Below, in pieces: positions 1 through 13,239 of a stretch of 64,000 nucleotides of DNA (the first letter of the stretch is position 1; every line of letters starts with the position of its first letter). Both the position numbers and the translations under genes were made by a program. Location: assembly GCA_902729315.2 (NCBI GenBank), contig LR746272.1, positions 2,452,035 through 2,516,034 on the forward strand. The letters are read 5' to 3'. Source of the stretch: Spirodela intermedia (Eukaryota > Streptophyta > Magnoliopsida > Alismatales > Araceae). The notes beneath the pieces were generated by a model, which ran no database searches, was not told the DNA's origin, and worked only from the letters and a program-made list of their open reading frames with translations.

Positions 1-347
1 TGTCTCGTTCTATATGAAGAAACAGAGACATGCACATGCAATTATGAGTGTGCGTCTCTTTGTGCGTGAGCGCGTGTCTGGGTGCGTATCCTTCCTCGAC
101 GTCCGGGCTTCCGGGAAGTGTTGAGAAATTTGTAAGAAGGTAATGAACAAATACAGGCCATCCGCTTTGAAACCCAAGAAACTCGCGGAGGCCCATTCGA
201 TTATGGTGTTCAAACGCGCACCCTTTAAAGAAGAAAGAGTAAGAATAATCATATGGGAAGACTCGGGCGGGAATCCCCGGATCGTGTCATCGAGCCGTCC
301 AGCCACCTTGGAGAGCGGAGTCTTCAGGCGCTCGTCTACTTAGCTCC
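1..347. other. BIOF copy 1 3' flank
   Basis: Downstream of the BIOF stop codon on the minus strand. I see no second gene. The three clearest differences between the two U1 arms that I noticed near BIOF lie here (near 107-117, about 206, and about 289), while the exons give identical translations. The 3' untranslated region and poly(A) site should fall here, but no signal could be fixed with confidence. Confidence 0.5.
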
Positions 348-2266
348 TCACAGCCTCGCCACGACTTGATCTGCGGGGCGGTTGAGTCCGGGGATGCATT
401 CCGAGAGTGCGGCCACGAGCCTTCTCACGTCTTCCGAAGAATGCCCTGTCGTCAGGGTGACCCTCAGCCTGGAAGACGCAAAAATCATCGACTAGGGTCA
501 GGGGTACTGGAAGACGGCGGGGGAAGGGGGGGCAGTGGCAGGAAGAATGAAGAATGATGGGAGAGGAAGGGAGAGGAAATGAGAACTCACCGGCAGGCGT
601 CGGGGGCGACAGCCGGCGGCCTGATGGCGATGATGTGGAAGCCACGCTCCAGCATGTGCTTGCTGGCATAGATAGCGGCGTCCTCGGAGCCGACCACCAG
701 CGAAAGGATGGGGCTGGTTGCGGGGTGCTTCGTCAACGTCGCGAATTCCTGCACTCTGTTCCACAGCGCTTGCCTGCGCCAGACCTCCTTCTTGGCCACC
801 GTCACAGCAGCTGCAGGGGATCAACGCGCGTAGAGAAAAATTGCGTTAAATATATGACGCAGGGCAGTGGTGACAATCACGCGGTTAAGTCTATCTGACG
901 AAGAAGAACGGACGACTAGTGGCGGAAGGAATGGACGCTGCGATCAGTACCGTAGGCGCCCGCGATGACGGGTAAGGGGGAAGCTGTCGTGAAAATGTAG
1001 GGACGGCCCGTCACCCGGACCAGGTCCGACCATTTTTGGCTGCAGGCCACGAATCCGCCCAGGCATCCCCCGGCCTTGCTCAGTGTCCCGACGATGACGT
1101 CGATCTGATCTTCGATGCCGTAAACCTCTCCGATACCGCCGCCATTCCTCCCGCACACAAACGCCGTATGCGCCTGTAACGCGGCGAGGGTCAGTCCGGA
1201 TCGGGAGAGGGAGACGGTAAAGAAGACGGCCCCGACGCCCAGAGAACACAAAGCGAATGACTCACTTCGTCGATGACGAATAGGAACCGGTGCTTCTTCC
1301 GGAGTTGCACGAGGTCAAGCATCGGCGCGAAGTCCCCTTCCATGCTGAACAAGCTGCGCCATGCAAAGAAAGGAGGAGGCCTCTTAGCACGGAAGCTTCA
1401 CAGGAGCAGCGAGAAGAAGATGTTGCCGAACGGAGATCGGTCGCCGCTATCAACTCAGTCTGTGTTACCTGTCCGTGATGACCACCTTCCTCTCGAGAGG
1501 GCAGTTTGAGAGGAGCTCGTCTAGATGCTGCATGTCGCTATGCCTGTACACGGAAACGACGGTTTGATGATGCCGCTCCATCATCCGGAGGCCGTCGATT
1601 ATGGATGCGTGGTTCAAGGCATCAGAGAACACGGCGATCTTCTCGTGCGCCGCCGGCCTCCTCGACGCAGCGTTATGAGTGGCGACGCCTCCGAGCGCCG
1701 ACAGGAAGGCAGTGTTTGCTGCGAATCCGGTGGGGGTTACGACGCACGCCTCCTTCTTGTGCATCTCCGCCAGGACATTCTCCAGCCGCCGGTGGTACTC
1801 GGTCTGGCCACTGGCCATAGCTGACGATCGCGGACCCATTCCGAACGCCAGAGCCGCCTGTTCGGTATTTGTGTACAGAATCAGAATCGGTCACCGATTA
1901 CCGCGACGCGCGACGGACATTATTCTACCTCCAACGGGGGCGAGCTCGAAAGCCTACCTTCGCGGACGCCTTGCGGACGGCCGGATGGGTGCTGAGGTTG
2001 AGGTAGTCGTTGGCGGAGAAGAGGAGCATCCGGTTCCGAGCCGGTTCGCCGTCCTTCGCCGGGGCCGTGGGGTCCTCCACTTCCACCTCCAGCAAGGTCC
2101 GGTCCCAAGGGCCGGGGCCGTCAAACGTCTCGACGTCGGCCAGAGGATCCTCCTCGGCGCTGGGCTTGGCGAGGCACACCTTGGGCAAGTAGCTCAAAAA
2201 GTTGTTGTTGACCCTCGCGAATGCCCTGACCACCCACTCTTCCCACATCGCTTCAACGGACGCCAT
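348..2266 (-). CDS. BIOF: 8-amino-7-oxononanoate (KAPA) synthase, copy 1, six exons
   Basis: PLP-dependent enzyme of the first committed biotin step, joining pimeloyl thioester and L-alanine to give KAPA. Exons on the minus strand: 2266-1958, 1857-1469, 1353-1266, 1173-951, 810-591, 468-348; every intron is GT-AG and the phases join into 1,350 bases, 449 residues plus stop. Family marks: ANDYLNLSTHP, PTGFAAN, SDALNHASIIDG, FSMEGDFAPM, the cofactor-ring Asp261 in VIDEAH, and the PLP lysine Lys295 in GTLSKAGG. Length and N-terminus fit plant BIOF proteins, which supports the ATG at 2,266. The last three residues are ARL, a good PTS1 signal, so peroxisomal import is likely. No stop, frameshift or lost active-site residue is seen, and the protein equals that of the copy at 30,568-32,486. 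The gene points away from that copy. Confidence 0.93.
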
Positions 2267-3121
2267 GCCTGCTCGTCGTGCTGGTTAGCGGTAGGATCGC
2301 GTAGTGGCCGCCTTCACGCCCGGGGGATTCTGGCGAGATAGGAAAGAGTAGTGGCTCGATGCAGGCGTTGAGCTCCGGATGGGTACAAACCTTTGCCCGT
2401 CGTTGCCTCTTTATGTAGGAGGATGCCCTCGAATGTCGCCGGGCCGTGGACTTTCTCGGCTCCGCGGTCCAGCATCTTCTCTGGTTGAATAGCGGCGACG
2501 TATCGCATTCCGGACGCCTATGTTGAATCCCGGCCAGTCCACTTTGGACTTGGACGCCGGTTTCGCTGCCTGAACGCCGTTCGCGAGTGTTGACCGCCGG
2601 AACATTGCGGATCCTAACCGTTGGGATGGAGACGGAGATGTAGGACCCCCCGATGGATGCTCGCCGGGCACCACCGGTAAACCTAGCACCATTCGCGACC
2701 GGTAAAGCCGGAGAGAGAGAGAGAGAGGGTCAAAGCTTACCACTAGTAAAACAAATACAAAAGGGCAAAAATGAAAAAGATCTGGAAAAGGGAGAAATAT
2801 TCGGGGATAAACTGGGAGCCGGGTAGATCAATCTATACCGAAGTATTTACATGAACCGGAGGGGTTGGTTTCATTTAAGAGGAATGATGGACAGAAGAAG
2901 AGCCCCAGTGAATGAGAACCCGTGCATGCTATCCTGGGTCACTGCGTCCGTAATAAATTAACAAATTGACGGCCGTGTAGTCGGTTCAAAGGCCCGATAA
3001 AAAAAGAATCGGCAAAGGGCCCGTCAACTTTTGACGGGGACGTTTCTTTTTCGTACTATGAATGTAGTACTCCACTTTGACCGTCGTCGGCAACTGATAA
3101 TTTCGGATAGTGACGTGTCTG
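2267..3121 (-). promoter_or_regulatory. BIOF copy 1 upstream region (leader and promoter)
   Basis: Lies between the BIOF ATG and the end of an old LTR. The part next to the gene (about 2,290-2,680) is GC-rich like the exons and holds several overlapping short open frames in all three minus-strand frames, none recognisable. A GA tract at 2,711-2,727 (CT on the gene strand) is a pyrimidine patch of the kind common near plant transcription starts. No convincing TATA box. A possible donor site before the ATG (the pair of about 30,436 in the other arm) allows an intron in the leader; this is inference. Confidence 0.45.
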
Positions 3122-4855
3122 TTATGTGACTTACTCATTGTATATTAAATCATATAAATTTAAAATTTATAAAACTAGAAAGTATTAATTTTAGAACTTT
3201 TAGAATTATATCCACAAAAATAAATAAACGGCTCCAAAGCTAGTAGAAAAATTTCAAATTGATCATAATGGTGTAACATAATGTTAAGAAAAAATTAATA
3301 ATTTTTATTAAATAATATGTTTTAATATGATTTTTGAACTAAAATATTATAAGAAAATCCTTTTAAAATTTAGATAAAGAAGAAAATTCGTGCGCTTACT
3401 TCAGGCATTAGTCACCACCACTCGAATGCTGATTTTGGAGAAATGGAGTTCTGCTCAATAATTATTGTGTAAGTGATTTCAAAAGTTTAGGTCAATGTGA
3501 TCTAAATTTGTAAGCACCAAATGAATTGTAATGAACTAAAAAATAGTTTTCAAACTTAAATTTAAGCAGACGATTGTTAATCTAAAGATTAAATGAGTTT
3601 CAATAAGGAAAATAAAGTAATGACATCGCAATAGTGATCGTCTAAATTTTCGATGTTCAAAAGGTTTCTTAATAATGTCAATGGTCTCAAAGGTTATCTT
3701 TAAATGCGCACAATGTGAGCACTCTCTAGATTTTCATGCAAAGTCTAAGAAGCAAAGATAAGTGGTGGTAAAGTTTCTCTCATGACTGTCACCTATAGAG
3801 TTGAGCTTGATGGAGGTGGAGCATGTATTAGGGAGCTTCATCTTTAGGTCCTCAAAGTGAGATGAGGCTCTTGATTACATTCAAAACACTCTATGGAGAT
3901 TACAACAAATCTCTTAACGGATTCTTTTGCCGTTAACAATGGCTTATTTGTTGACCAACATGTAATGATTTTCCTTTAATAATTCATGATTTTGCTATCT
4001 AGAATCTTTATTTAGTTGCTAAAGATAATCATTGATTATAACTAATGAAAATTTTGTCAATGATTGACAAAATCTATCTAGTACTTGTTATGTTAACTAT
4101 TTCTTTACTGAAATATTACATAGTTAAAATAGAAGAAAACATAAATTTTGACATCGATGAGATTCGAACCTCTACTGATCACTTGGTTACATAAGTAATG
4201 GTAAAAAACATTCACTTATACCATTGAAATAGTGAAAATATGAGAGTTTAACCTTCTCTTTATATATGGGCATTTTTGGCATTATCTTAGCCAACAAGAA
4301 TAGCTGATAATTTAGTCCCACATTAATTGTTTCAAAGAGTTTTGGATGTATATAAGTTTGGGTGCTCTTATACATACAAGTTTCTTTTCCCATAAACAAA
4401 ATGGCTAGAACCATCTAGGGGAAGGCTAAATCGGGTGGTCCACCCACAGGTACACACGTGTGATGAGATTATACCTTGCCCCCATACACCAATTTGACTC
4501 AAGTGATGTGGAAGGTGAGTGACACACTTTATATGGGTTCCTTGAGCCACTTGAGTCCAGCTCACGGTTTCGTTCAATTTGGGTCTACCCCCTTGAGCAC
4601 AATGCCCTTTGGGTCAATTATTGACTACCAATTGGCGAGCAAGTTGCCCCATTTTTAATATGTATTTATTTATTTTATTTTTCTTTATTTAAATATGAAA
4701 ACATGAATATAAAAATCACATAATTAAAGATAAATTCATAATAATGTAAAAACTATTTTTCTCAATTTAAAGTAAATTAAGTTATTTTTCATGAGTTAAT
4801 GTATAAAATATATTATTAAACTAACTATAAAACTCATGATAATAAATACTTATTA
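3122..4855 (-). mobile_element. Old, diverged family B-like (Athila/Tat type) LTR, left copy
   Basis: Reverse complement of 27,979-29,712. Aligns along its length to the intact family B LTRs at 43,905 and 52,643: same start (TATTATCATGAG block), same ATGTGGGACTAAA block, same GGTTCGAATC box, same ending (TTTAATATACAA then GTCACATAA). Most differences look like C to T and G to A decay of a GC-rich ancestor, so it is much older than the other B copies. The 3' end of the LTR lies about 0.86 kb upstream of the BIOF start, in the same orientation as BIOF. No primer-binding site follows it, so it is the 3' LTR of a truncated element or a solo LTR. Confidence 0.75.
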
Positions 4856-7490
4856 CACCTGCTAACTTGGATCATTACTAGCGACTTAGCAATGTTTTAT
4901 CATTAAATCATTCCTTCAAAACATGTATTCTAATTTTTTCCTTAAAAACTCATTCTTAAATCTTAAATCACAGCCATTATAAAAGGTAAAATCATTAACT
5001 CTACAATCCTTGAATATAAGTAGCACCATTATACCCCAAAATGAATACTCACATTTTAATGTTAGAAAGAATTGTTTAAAGTTGATGAATCATCACATGG
5101 TTCAAAATCACAAGATACAATTTGAAAAGAGTTATAGATCTTTGTGTTTTACACTCCTCGAAATGACATACTTGATCTAATTTAGCCTTGTTTATGAATT
5201 CAGCCTTCCTCTAATTCGTAGTCATCCTCCCCCTATTTGTCTTAAATAACCATCTAGTACCTAGATTCATCATTCAATCCACATTCTAACTTTTGGTCAT
5301 GGGTTTGAAGATTACATCTCCTCTCTAATTGGTTTGCATGGGATTACAAGTAGAAGATAGAATATGAGAATTAATTTTCACTTCCCCTTTTTATGACATA
5401 TTTTTGTCCTCTTCTTTTCTTTTTCTTTGTTCTTCTCTTTGTCTATGTCCACTATCTAAGAATCTACGTGTTATTACTCTACTAGAGCAATTGTTCAACA
5501 AATGTACTGTTGATTATTGGGCTCAACCCATTGAGAATTTCACCTCAAAACTCTTTTCTAAATTTACAGCTCTAGAAGGTCAATAGTTTATTACAAGCTT
5601 CAACTCTTTTGAATGATTAAACATCAATTTAATCATTATTTTTTCCCCAAAAGTATTATATAGTATTTCACCATGTATTATTTTTGGATGAAGGCATTGA
5701 CTTAGGACAAGTTTGGAAACTTGATGCAGAAGATGATGGTAAAGACACAATTCTTGCTATCCTCTTCCTATAAGGAAGTTGACTGGATGTAAAAAAAGTT
5801 ATTGGCTTAAATTGAATTCCTTGACTCATCTTCTTGTTTTTTCACTAGCAAAGAAAAGCTCTTGAATCCACATAGAATGTTTTTTGTAAAATGCCAACAA
5901 GAATTTTGAGATGGTCAAAAGTGATGAATTAGAACACATTAACTACTGAAGAGGTGTTAATTTATAAAGAGGCTTCATTGAAAAACTCTCATATTGTCTT
6001 TAGTTGCAATATATTTAAATTCTAAAGCTATTTAAATATTTAAATGACCGAAAGGTAATAATACATGAACTATAGACTTCAAATATCCTCTGAAATAAAT
6101 CAATACATGCTACCACTAAATACAAAAATATATTTTTGAAGCTTATCAATTTGACTAAGTCCAATAAAGATTAGTTAACATCAAAATATAATTGATAATA
6201 AATCTCAAAATAAACTAATGAGTTAAGAATCAAAATTTATCCAAATAATCTCAAACGTATTTTGATCATCTAGTAGACACATTGATCATGATCTCCAAAT
6301 AGAAAATCATAACTTCAATGTTGTAAAATATTTAAAATTATTTTCAAAGTGATATTTATTAAAATTCATAAATAGTTGACTAGTAGTTGTTTGATTCCAA
6401 TTCAATAGATTAATTTGATATCCAGACTATATGAAAGTAATGATTTCTAAACATGGGTATTTGGTGTACTAAGTTAACTTTTATACAGATTTTATCTCAT
6501 TAATTCTCTTTGATTATGGAGGGCTAATCATTACTTTCCCACATTCACAGTTTCTATAAATATTATGAAACAATAATTTCAAGTGGTAAAATCTACTAAA
6601 TTTGGGAATTAAATATTATGAGATTCACATGCATTGTTTGGGTTACTATTTGAATATTTTTTATTAATACTCTAAATTCATTCTGAGTTTATATTCATTT
6701 ACATATAAACTCATACATAAATAATAGTTATTTATAAATTAAGCACATAGATGTTAAATATAAATTAATATTTTAATTTATCTTGTAGGTGTATGTCATT
6801 ATCAAAATATTATATATTTAATATTCTAACACATTTATTTCAATGAGCCAAGATAGATAATTCTAAGCCCATCTCCACACCCATTAATACATTATTAATA
6901 CATGTAAATATTAATACTATTTCCAACCATGTATAATTTTATTTATATAGAAGACATGTGGAGGTTTTCAGGACCTCAATATTTTTCATTCATATATTGA
7001 ATTTGTAGTTAATTGGACATGTCAGTTCATGTACGACCTACAGATAAATTATCAAATACATCATGTATTCTCTAAAGAAAGTTATCAAACATAGTTTACT
7101 TTGATGGTACTTTAGTCTTTAACTTGGTACTTTAAATAGTGCAAGTTAAGTTGGGTTTTGATAGCGTTCAATGAACCACAAACAAGTACCTTATTTTCTT
7201 AAGGTACAACTTATGTCATTAAGATGTAAGAAGTATGTCCAAGTCTTAGATCTGGCACCAAAGTATAACACAAAGATAGTTGCAGATCACATTATAAAGT
7301 TAATTTGGATGTGTTCATTTCTACATTGACTTCATATTTTATGTGTGAGTAAGTGGTATCAAAACAAATCCTAGTATTCTTGGTCTCCACAAAGGACTAA
7401 GAAGCAAATATTCTTACTAAAAGACTCTCAAGTAGTCTCTTCTTGAGAGATCATCACAATGTGATATATTAACTTGGTTTGATTGGGTGT
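4856..7490. other. AT-rich DNA, remnants of old elements
   Basis: No reading frame of note. The part next to the old LTR (about 4,860-4,960, minus strand) matches the 3' untranslated region and polypurine zone of family B, so an internal remnant of that element probably continues here in decayed form. At 7,353-7,364 the plus strand reads TGGTATCAAAAC, like a tRNA-iMet primer site of a copia element; no matching LTR could be delimited. Otherwise nothing seen. Confidence 0.5.
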
Positions 7491-9134
7491 TGATGCAGGA
7501 CGGGACGAGAACTCTTGTACATGATCAATGAAACTCTTGTATGGATCCTAGACTCTAGGTCTGACCACCTAACCTAAGTACAGGCAGGCGTACCAATATG
7601 TACTATCAACCTAGGACAACCCGGGAAACACTCGACAATGGTAAGTGTGAGACCCTCTCGGTCCACATCTGGACAGACGGCGGAACGGTCGTCGTGAAAT
7701 AGCCTAGGGCTGTAGCTCACAAACAGTGACGAGTCTGATGCAGCGTCAGAAGTCACGATCCTATAACCCGTCCTATCCTATCTACGTTCTCTAGATGGCA
7801 GTGGAAATGAGCCGAGAAAACCCTTCGAAAGATAATTAAACTTAAGTAAGAAGGGGGTACGGAGCTAACCTTCGGGGCTGCATAGCCTGGCGGGTCGTGA
7901 TGGAGCAGAGACTCGACGTAAGTAGAGACGTCTGGTGAAGAGCGATGCTCAGCGTCGACGATTGGTCCTGGTCGAGAGCCGTAGTAGTCGTCGTCGTAAG
8001 GCGTGGTGTGGTCAGCGTGGGCATGGGCCCACTGGTGGGCTGAAGGGCACGCTAGCGAGAGCACACGGCAAGCTGCGTAGTGTGCCTTGGGCATGCGGGC
8101 AGTGGCGCCAGGTGGGTGTGCAGGCCGTAGGAGCCGGCGCAGGGGGCACGCGCAGCGGCGGCGCTTCGGCGGGAATGCCGAGCATTGGTGGTTGGGCGAA
8201 AGCCCAACCGTCGCCGGAAGGATCGGCCTTCTCTGGCAGTGTCGGGAAGTGGAGCAGAGGAAGGAGACGATCCCGGCCGACGATACCAAGGAGGGTTGAG
8301 CCCTCCTGGTCTAGGCGGCGCCGGAAATGGCGCGACGGCAGCAGATCGTCGGGAAACTCTGGCGGGGGCCTGTGCGGAGCTTGGACTAGATCTGGCTCAT
8401 CAGCACGGCTGCAGGGTCTCTCCTGACGTCAGCGGCAGGTAGGCGTTCGTTGGCGAACGGCCAGCGACTAGGCGGAGTGGCGGATGGTGGCTCCGGCGAG
8501 TTTATGGTGGAGTTCCGAAGGAAGAGGGGGTAGTCGAACTAGGAGTCAATAGACTCCGGTGGAGTGCTCGGCGACAGCTCGTAAGGAGGCAAAGCAAGCC
8601 CCTTTCGTCACAACGGTGTGACGGGGTTCCAATAGAGGCGGAGGCGGTTGCAGCAGCAACCGCAACCGTTTCATCCGGTGAAGGCGGCGATCTCACGGGC
8701 GGCAATGAAGATGTCTGGCGGCGACAGTTGGTCTCAGGCGGCGGCGGGACTTCTTAGGCAGCAGCGTCACGATGAACGAAGTCCTTAAAGGGTATCGACG
8801 GCCTTCTTCTCCCTCCTTCCCTCCTTATCCTAGGTCACGACGAAGGTAACTCACAAATGATAATCTCTCACAAAATTCGGCGCTTCTTGTTGAGGGAGGG
8901 TCCTACCTCCCCTTATATAGGGCCCACAAGTGGGCTAAGTGGAGGGGGGGCCACTTGAGGCCCTCAAGCCCATAAGCCACAAAAAGGCTACAAAAGGGGC
9001 TTATTGGGCCTCTAAAAGAGAGACCCAATAAGCTCCCCTAAAAGGAGAAAGAGGAGGGCCCTCGTATGGTGCTTAAGTGGGCCTCAAATGAAGACCTAAA
9101 TAAGCCCCAAAAGAGGCCCAAAAGGAAAGACACA
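7491..9134 (-). mobile_element. Family A (chromodomain Ty3) 3' LTR, left copy
   Basis: Reading the minus strand, the LTR begins TGTGTCTTTCC just after a polypurine tract (9,139-9,147 on the plus strand as a C run) and ends TGCATCA at 7,491. It carries a TATATAA promoter box (8,913-8,919) inside a GC-rich block, and one copy of a roughly 29-bp GC-rich unit near 8,155-8,190 that is multiplied in other A LTRs. It has lost about 33 bases near its end relative to the partner LTR at 23,668-25,341; otherwise the two are close to identical. Confidence 0.85.
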
Positions 9135-9355
9135 TAGGTCCCCCCCCTTAGAGTTTTAATTGGGCCTGAAAAGAGAGACCCAATAAAACCCTAAAGAAAG
9201 GGAGACACAAACAACAACACACACACAGAATTGGGCTCGCTAACACACAAATGTGAGGCCCAACAAGTCAACGTGAAAATAGAAAGAAAGATAAGGGTGA
9301 CCTCGAGCTCGTTGTCGTCACGGAGGTGGAATGTCGTCATTCCAAAGGGCTTGGC

Positions 9356-12300
9356 CATGTAGCAAAAGCCAGGCTCCTTTGTCTTTGCACGTTGATCGAG
9401 CTGAACTTGGACTGCCGGTGTCTCCTGAGCTGATGGAGACAGGTCCCGCTTGCCATCAATCCTCTCGGGGTCGAAAGAACTCGACTCCGACGAGTTGGCA
9501 AGTGGGGAAGGCAGGGGCTCTAGCAGGTCTGGTCGTAGTCGCTCCAAGTCTGCCTCCAAAATCCAAGCATCGTCCTCCGACGGGTGACCCTGCCAATGTA
9601 CTTGGAAGCTCTGCGAAACTCCGTTCCCTATAAAGTCAATTACCTCCTGAAGAATCTCCTCGACTCGCTCGTGCCAATCAAGAGGTAAAATGAGGGGAGT
9701 GGACTCTATGGCAAACTCTCTCTCAGAAAAGGGGCCGATAGATGAGGGCTCGATGTTAGATGAAAGAGGTGGGGCTTGGTGCGACGCCAAATCCGCCATG
9801 TTGAATGTGGAGCTAATCCCCCACAAAGGAGGGATGTCGACGGCATAGGCGTTCTCGCCTATTCGGGAAAGAACACGAAACGGGCTGACGCTACGAGCGT
9901 GAAGCTTCGTAGCAGAGCCAGGAGCGTAACGCTTGGGCCTCATCCTCACCATAACTTGGTCTCCCACTTGAAAGATCCGAGGTCGACGATGCATATCGGC
10001 AGCCTGCTTGTACAATGCATTATGACTCTGTATCCTATCGTGGATGTCTTGATGCAACTGACTAACATGTTGGGCGAATGCGACACCATCCTCGGAAACT
10101 CTAACATGAGGGTCTAGGGGTACTAGATCTAAGGGCTTGCAGGGTGCTAAGCCCTGTGCGATCTCGAAGGGGCTCATGCTAGTGGTATAGTTGGTCGAGG
10201 AGTTATAGGCAAACTCGGTGTGTGATATGATCAGATCCCAAGTGGTCAAGCTCTTGCCGACTAATGACTAAAGTAGATTTCCTAAGCTACGATTGACGAC
10301 CTTGATCTGGCCGTCAGTCTATAGATGGTAAGCAGTGGAGAACTTGAGCTTAGTCCAAGTAAGCTCCAAAGAGTCCTCCAGAAGTGGTTGGTAAACCGTA
10401 CGTCATGGTCTGAGACAATAGACTTGGGTAGTCCATGAAGGCGCAGAATCTCTCTAAAGTAGAGGCTAGGGACCTTGGAGGTGTTAGAGGTTTTCAAACA
10501 TGGCACGAAGTGTGCCATCTTTGAAAACCTATTGACGACCACCATGATCGAGTCGTGTCGTCGTGCAGTGCACAGGAGTCCCAAAACGAAGTCCATGCTG
10601 ACGTCGTCTCATTGGCAGGTCTGCACTGGAAGTGGCATGTAGAGTCCAACATTCTTCTTTACCTGCTTGGCGAGTGTGCACACTCGACACTGAGCGACGA
10701 TGTTCCCTGCATCGCGCTTGAGGGTCAGCCAGTAGAATTGGTACTCGACTGCTGCGATGGTCTTATCGCGACCGAAATGGCCGGATAGACCTCCTGCGTG
10801 ACATTCCCAAGTGAGGAAGTCACGGAGGGATGTGCGTGGAACACACAATCTGCTCCTAAAGAATAGACATCCGTTGACCACAAGGAAGTCCTTATGATCT
10901 CAGGATGGACCATCCAAGAGTGCTCGTAGAACGTGGCCGAAGTCCGGGCAATCTGCGTACGAATCCGGTAGGGACTCAAATCCTGTCACCTGAACCTTCA
11001 TGAGGTTCAGCAAGTGGACTCATTGGCTGAGGGCGTCTGCCATCACGTTCTCCTTGCCCTTCTTGTGGCGAAGGACGAAGGTGAAGTCCTGCAAGTACTC
11101 GACCCATCGTGTGTGTCGATCGCTCAACTTCCGCTGAGAGTGCAGATACTTCAAAGCCTCATGGTCCGAGAAGAGCACAAACTCTTTATAAAGGAGGTAA
11201 TGGCGCCAGTGTTTGAGAGCCTAAATGACAGCGTAGAACTCACGATTGTAAGTGGAGTATCAAAGCCTCACATCATTCAGCTTCTTGCTGAAGTACTCTA
11301 TGGGATGGCCTTCCTAGCTAAAGACACCCCCAATACCGACACTCGAGGCGTCACAGGCGACCTCAAATACCTTGCCAAAGTCAGGTAGGTGAAGTATCAG
11401 TACCTGAGTGATAAGAGCCTTCACCCGATCGAAGGCTTATTCAGCTGCCTCTATTCAAAGGAAGGTCTCCTTCTTGAGGCAATCAGTAAGCAGAGTGGTA
11501 ATGGAACTAAAGTCTTGAATGAAGCGACAGTAGAACGTCACTAGTCCAATGAAGCTCCGGATGTCATGCATGCTGCCTGGCCATGGCCGGGTGACTATCG
11601 TGCGGACCTTTTCGGGGTCCGTGGAAACTCCTCGCTCAGAGACAACAAAACTGAGGAACGTAACCTTGGAAGTGAAGAAACTACACTTCTTAGGATGGGC
11701 ATAAAGCTTCTCCTGTCGAAGTGCCTCAAACACTTGTCGTAAGTGCTGGAGGTTGGAGCCTCAAGTATCGCTGTAGACCAAGATGTCATCGAAGTATACT
11801 ACGACGAACTTGCCAATAAATGGGTGTAAAACCTCGTTCATTAGCCTTTGGAATGTACTGGGCACGTTGGAGAGGCCAAATGGCATGACCCTCCACTCGT
11901 ACAGGCCCTCCTTGATCTTGAAGGTAGTCTTCCACTCGTCCCCTGGACGTATCCTGACCTGATGATAACCACTGCGTAGATATATCTTTGAAAAGATAGT
12001 GGCTCCTATCATCATGTCGAATAAGTCCTGTAATTGTGGGATCAAAAAATGGTATTTAACCGTTATCCTATTGATCGCACGACTGTTGCAACACATGCGC
12101 CAAGTGCCATCTTTCTTCGGCGCTAGTAATGCAGGCATGGCGCAGGGACTAAGGCTCGGCTGGATGAGTCCTTTGTCCAAAAGCTTTTGTACCTATCGAC
12201 TAAGCTCCTCGTACTTGGCCGGCTCCATGTGATAGTGCGGCAGGTTCGAGAGTGATGCTCCAGGAACCAAGTCGATAGCATGCTGAATGTGCCTCAATGG

Positions 12301-13239
12301 AGGCAGGTCTCTGGGAAGCTCCTCTGGGAGTACATCGGCGTACTCTGATAATATACCCTCGACTTTTGGAGAAGGCGGGGTAAGGGTCGTGTTGTCTCGC
12401 ATATCCAAAGCAAGAGCGAAGCACGTTGGGGATTCATCTATGTCTGACGTGATCTCATGCTGAAAGGCAGGTCCCTTCATCACGATTAACCCAACACGTG
12501 ACTTAGGGTCACGCTTTGGTGTGGGCTTGTTGATATGCGGATACCAAACAAGTCGGCGATCTCGATACATGAAAGAGCAAGTGTTTGCTCTTCCCATGAG
12601 TTGGATGTCATAGTCAAACAACTAGGGCTGTCCAAGTATGATGCCGTCAATTTTCATCGGAAGGACATCACACAAGATGTGCTCATCATAGGTGCTCACC
12701 CTAAGTGGCACTTGGCATTGTCAACGAATGGGTAGTGTGGTGGCGTCTATCCACAATACGTCGTAAGGGGCTGGATGGCTGATAGTACTCAGCCCTACCC
12801 TCTGCAAGACCTGGTCTGACACAGCATTGACGCAACTGTCACTGTCCATGATCACCTTGTAGGCGTGTCCGTTGCTCTTCACATAGGTGTAGAAGGTCAA
12901 CGTGCAAAGGGAATCGTCTGTCGTAGGCAAAGATGTGGGCATAGTCGTCCTCGGTGCCGGGGTGATCTCTCTAGCTGCCGTGGTGTTAGGCTGTGGTGTA
13001 GGAACTGCATCTCGAGATGGACGCTGGACAGCGATGCTGACCAATCTCCTCGATGAAGTGCTTGTCGATGAGGTAGCGAGAGAGGCAGCCTCGGTTGCTG
13101 GTACGGTGGCTGGCCGGATCTGGATGTAGCCAATTAAATCAGGAGTGTCATCACACTCCTCGGCCAAACCCTCGTCAGCAATGTAGACATCATCGCCTAC
13201 AGGGACATCAGCCTCGTGTGAACCTCTACCCAATTCTTC
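9356..13239 (-). pseudogene. Family A pol (PR-RT-RH-IN-chromodomain), left copy, dead
   Basis: Ty3-type polyprotein on the minus strand, broken into many frames. Seen in order: protease with DSDS where DSG is expected (12,838-12,846); reverse transcriptase about 11,500-12,180 with YFDD intact at 11,785-11,796; RNase H about 10,980-11,450; integrase zinc region about 10,650-10,880 (H, H, C, C pattern) and catalytic core from about 10,596 downward; chromodomain 9,521-9,670 (VHWQGHPSEDDAWILEADLE). The chromodomain after integrase defines a chromovirus. The usual stop after the CYMA tail is lost here (AAG), so the last frame reads on to 9,191. Not functional. Confidence 0.88.

Noticed and set aside
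1679-2341. A 220-residue open frame on the plus strand, mirrored at 30,493-31,155
   Set aside because: It lies antisense to BIOF exons 1 and 2; high GC keeps the opposite strand open. No protein family is recognisable and intron sequence lies inside it.
7753-8426. Open frames of 163-178 residues in the family A LTR (also near 24,375-25,048, 41,785-42,764 and 55,666-56,560)
   Set aside because: They fall inside LTRs, differ in frame and length between copies, and follow GC content; no conserved protein.
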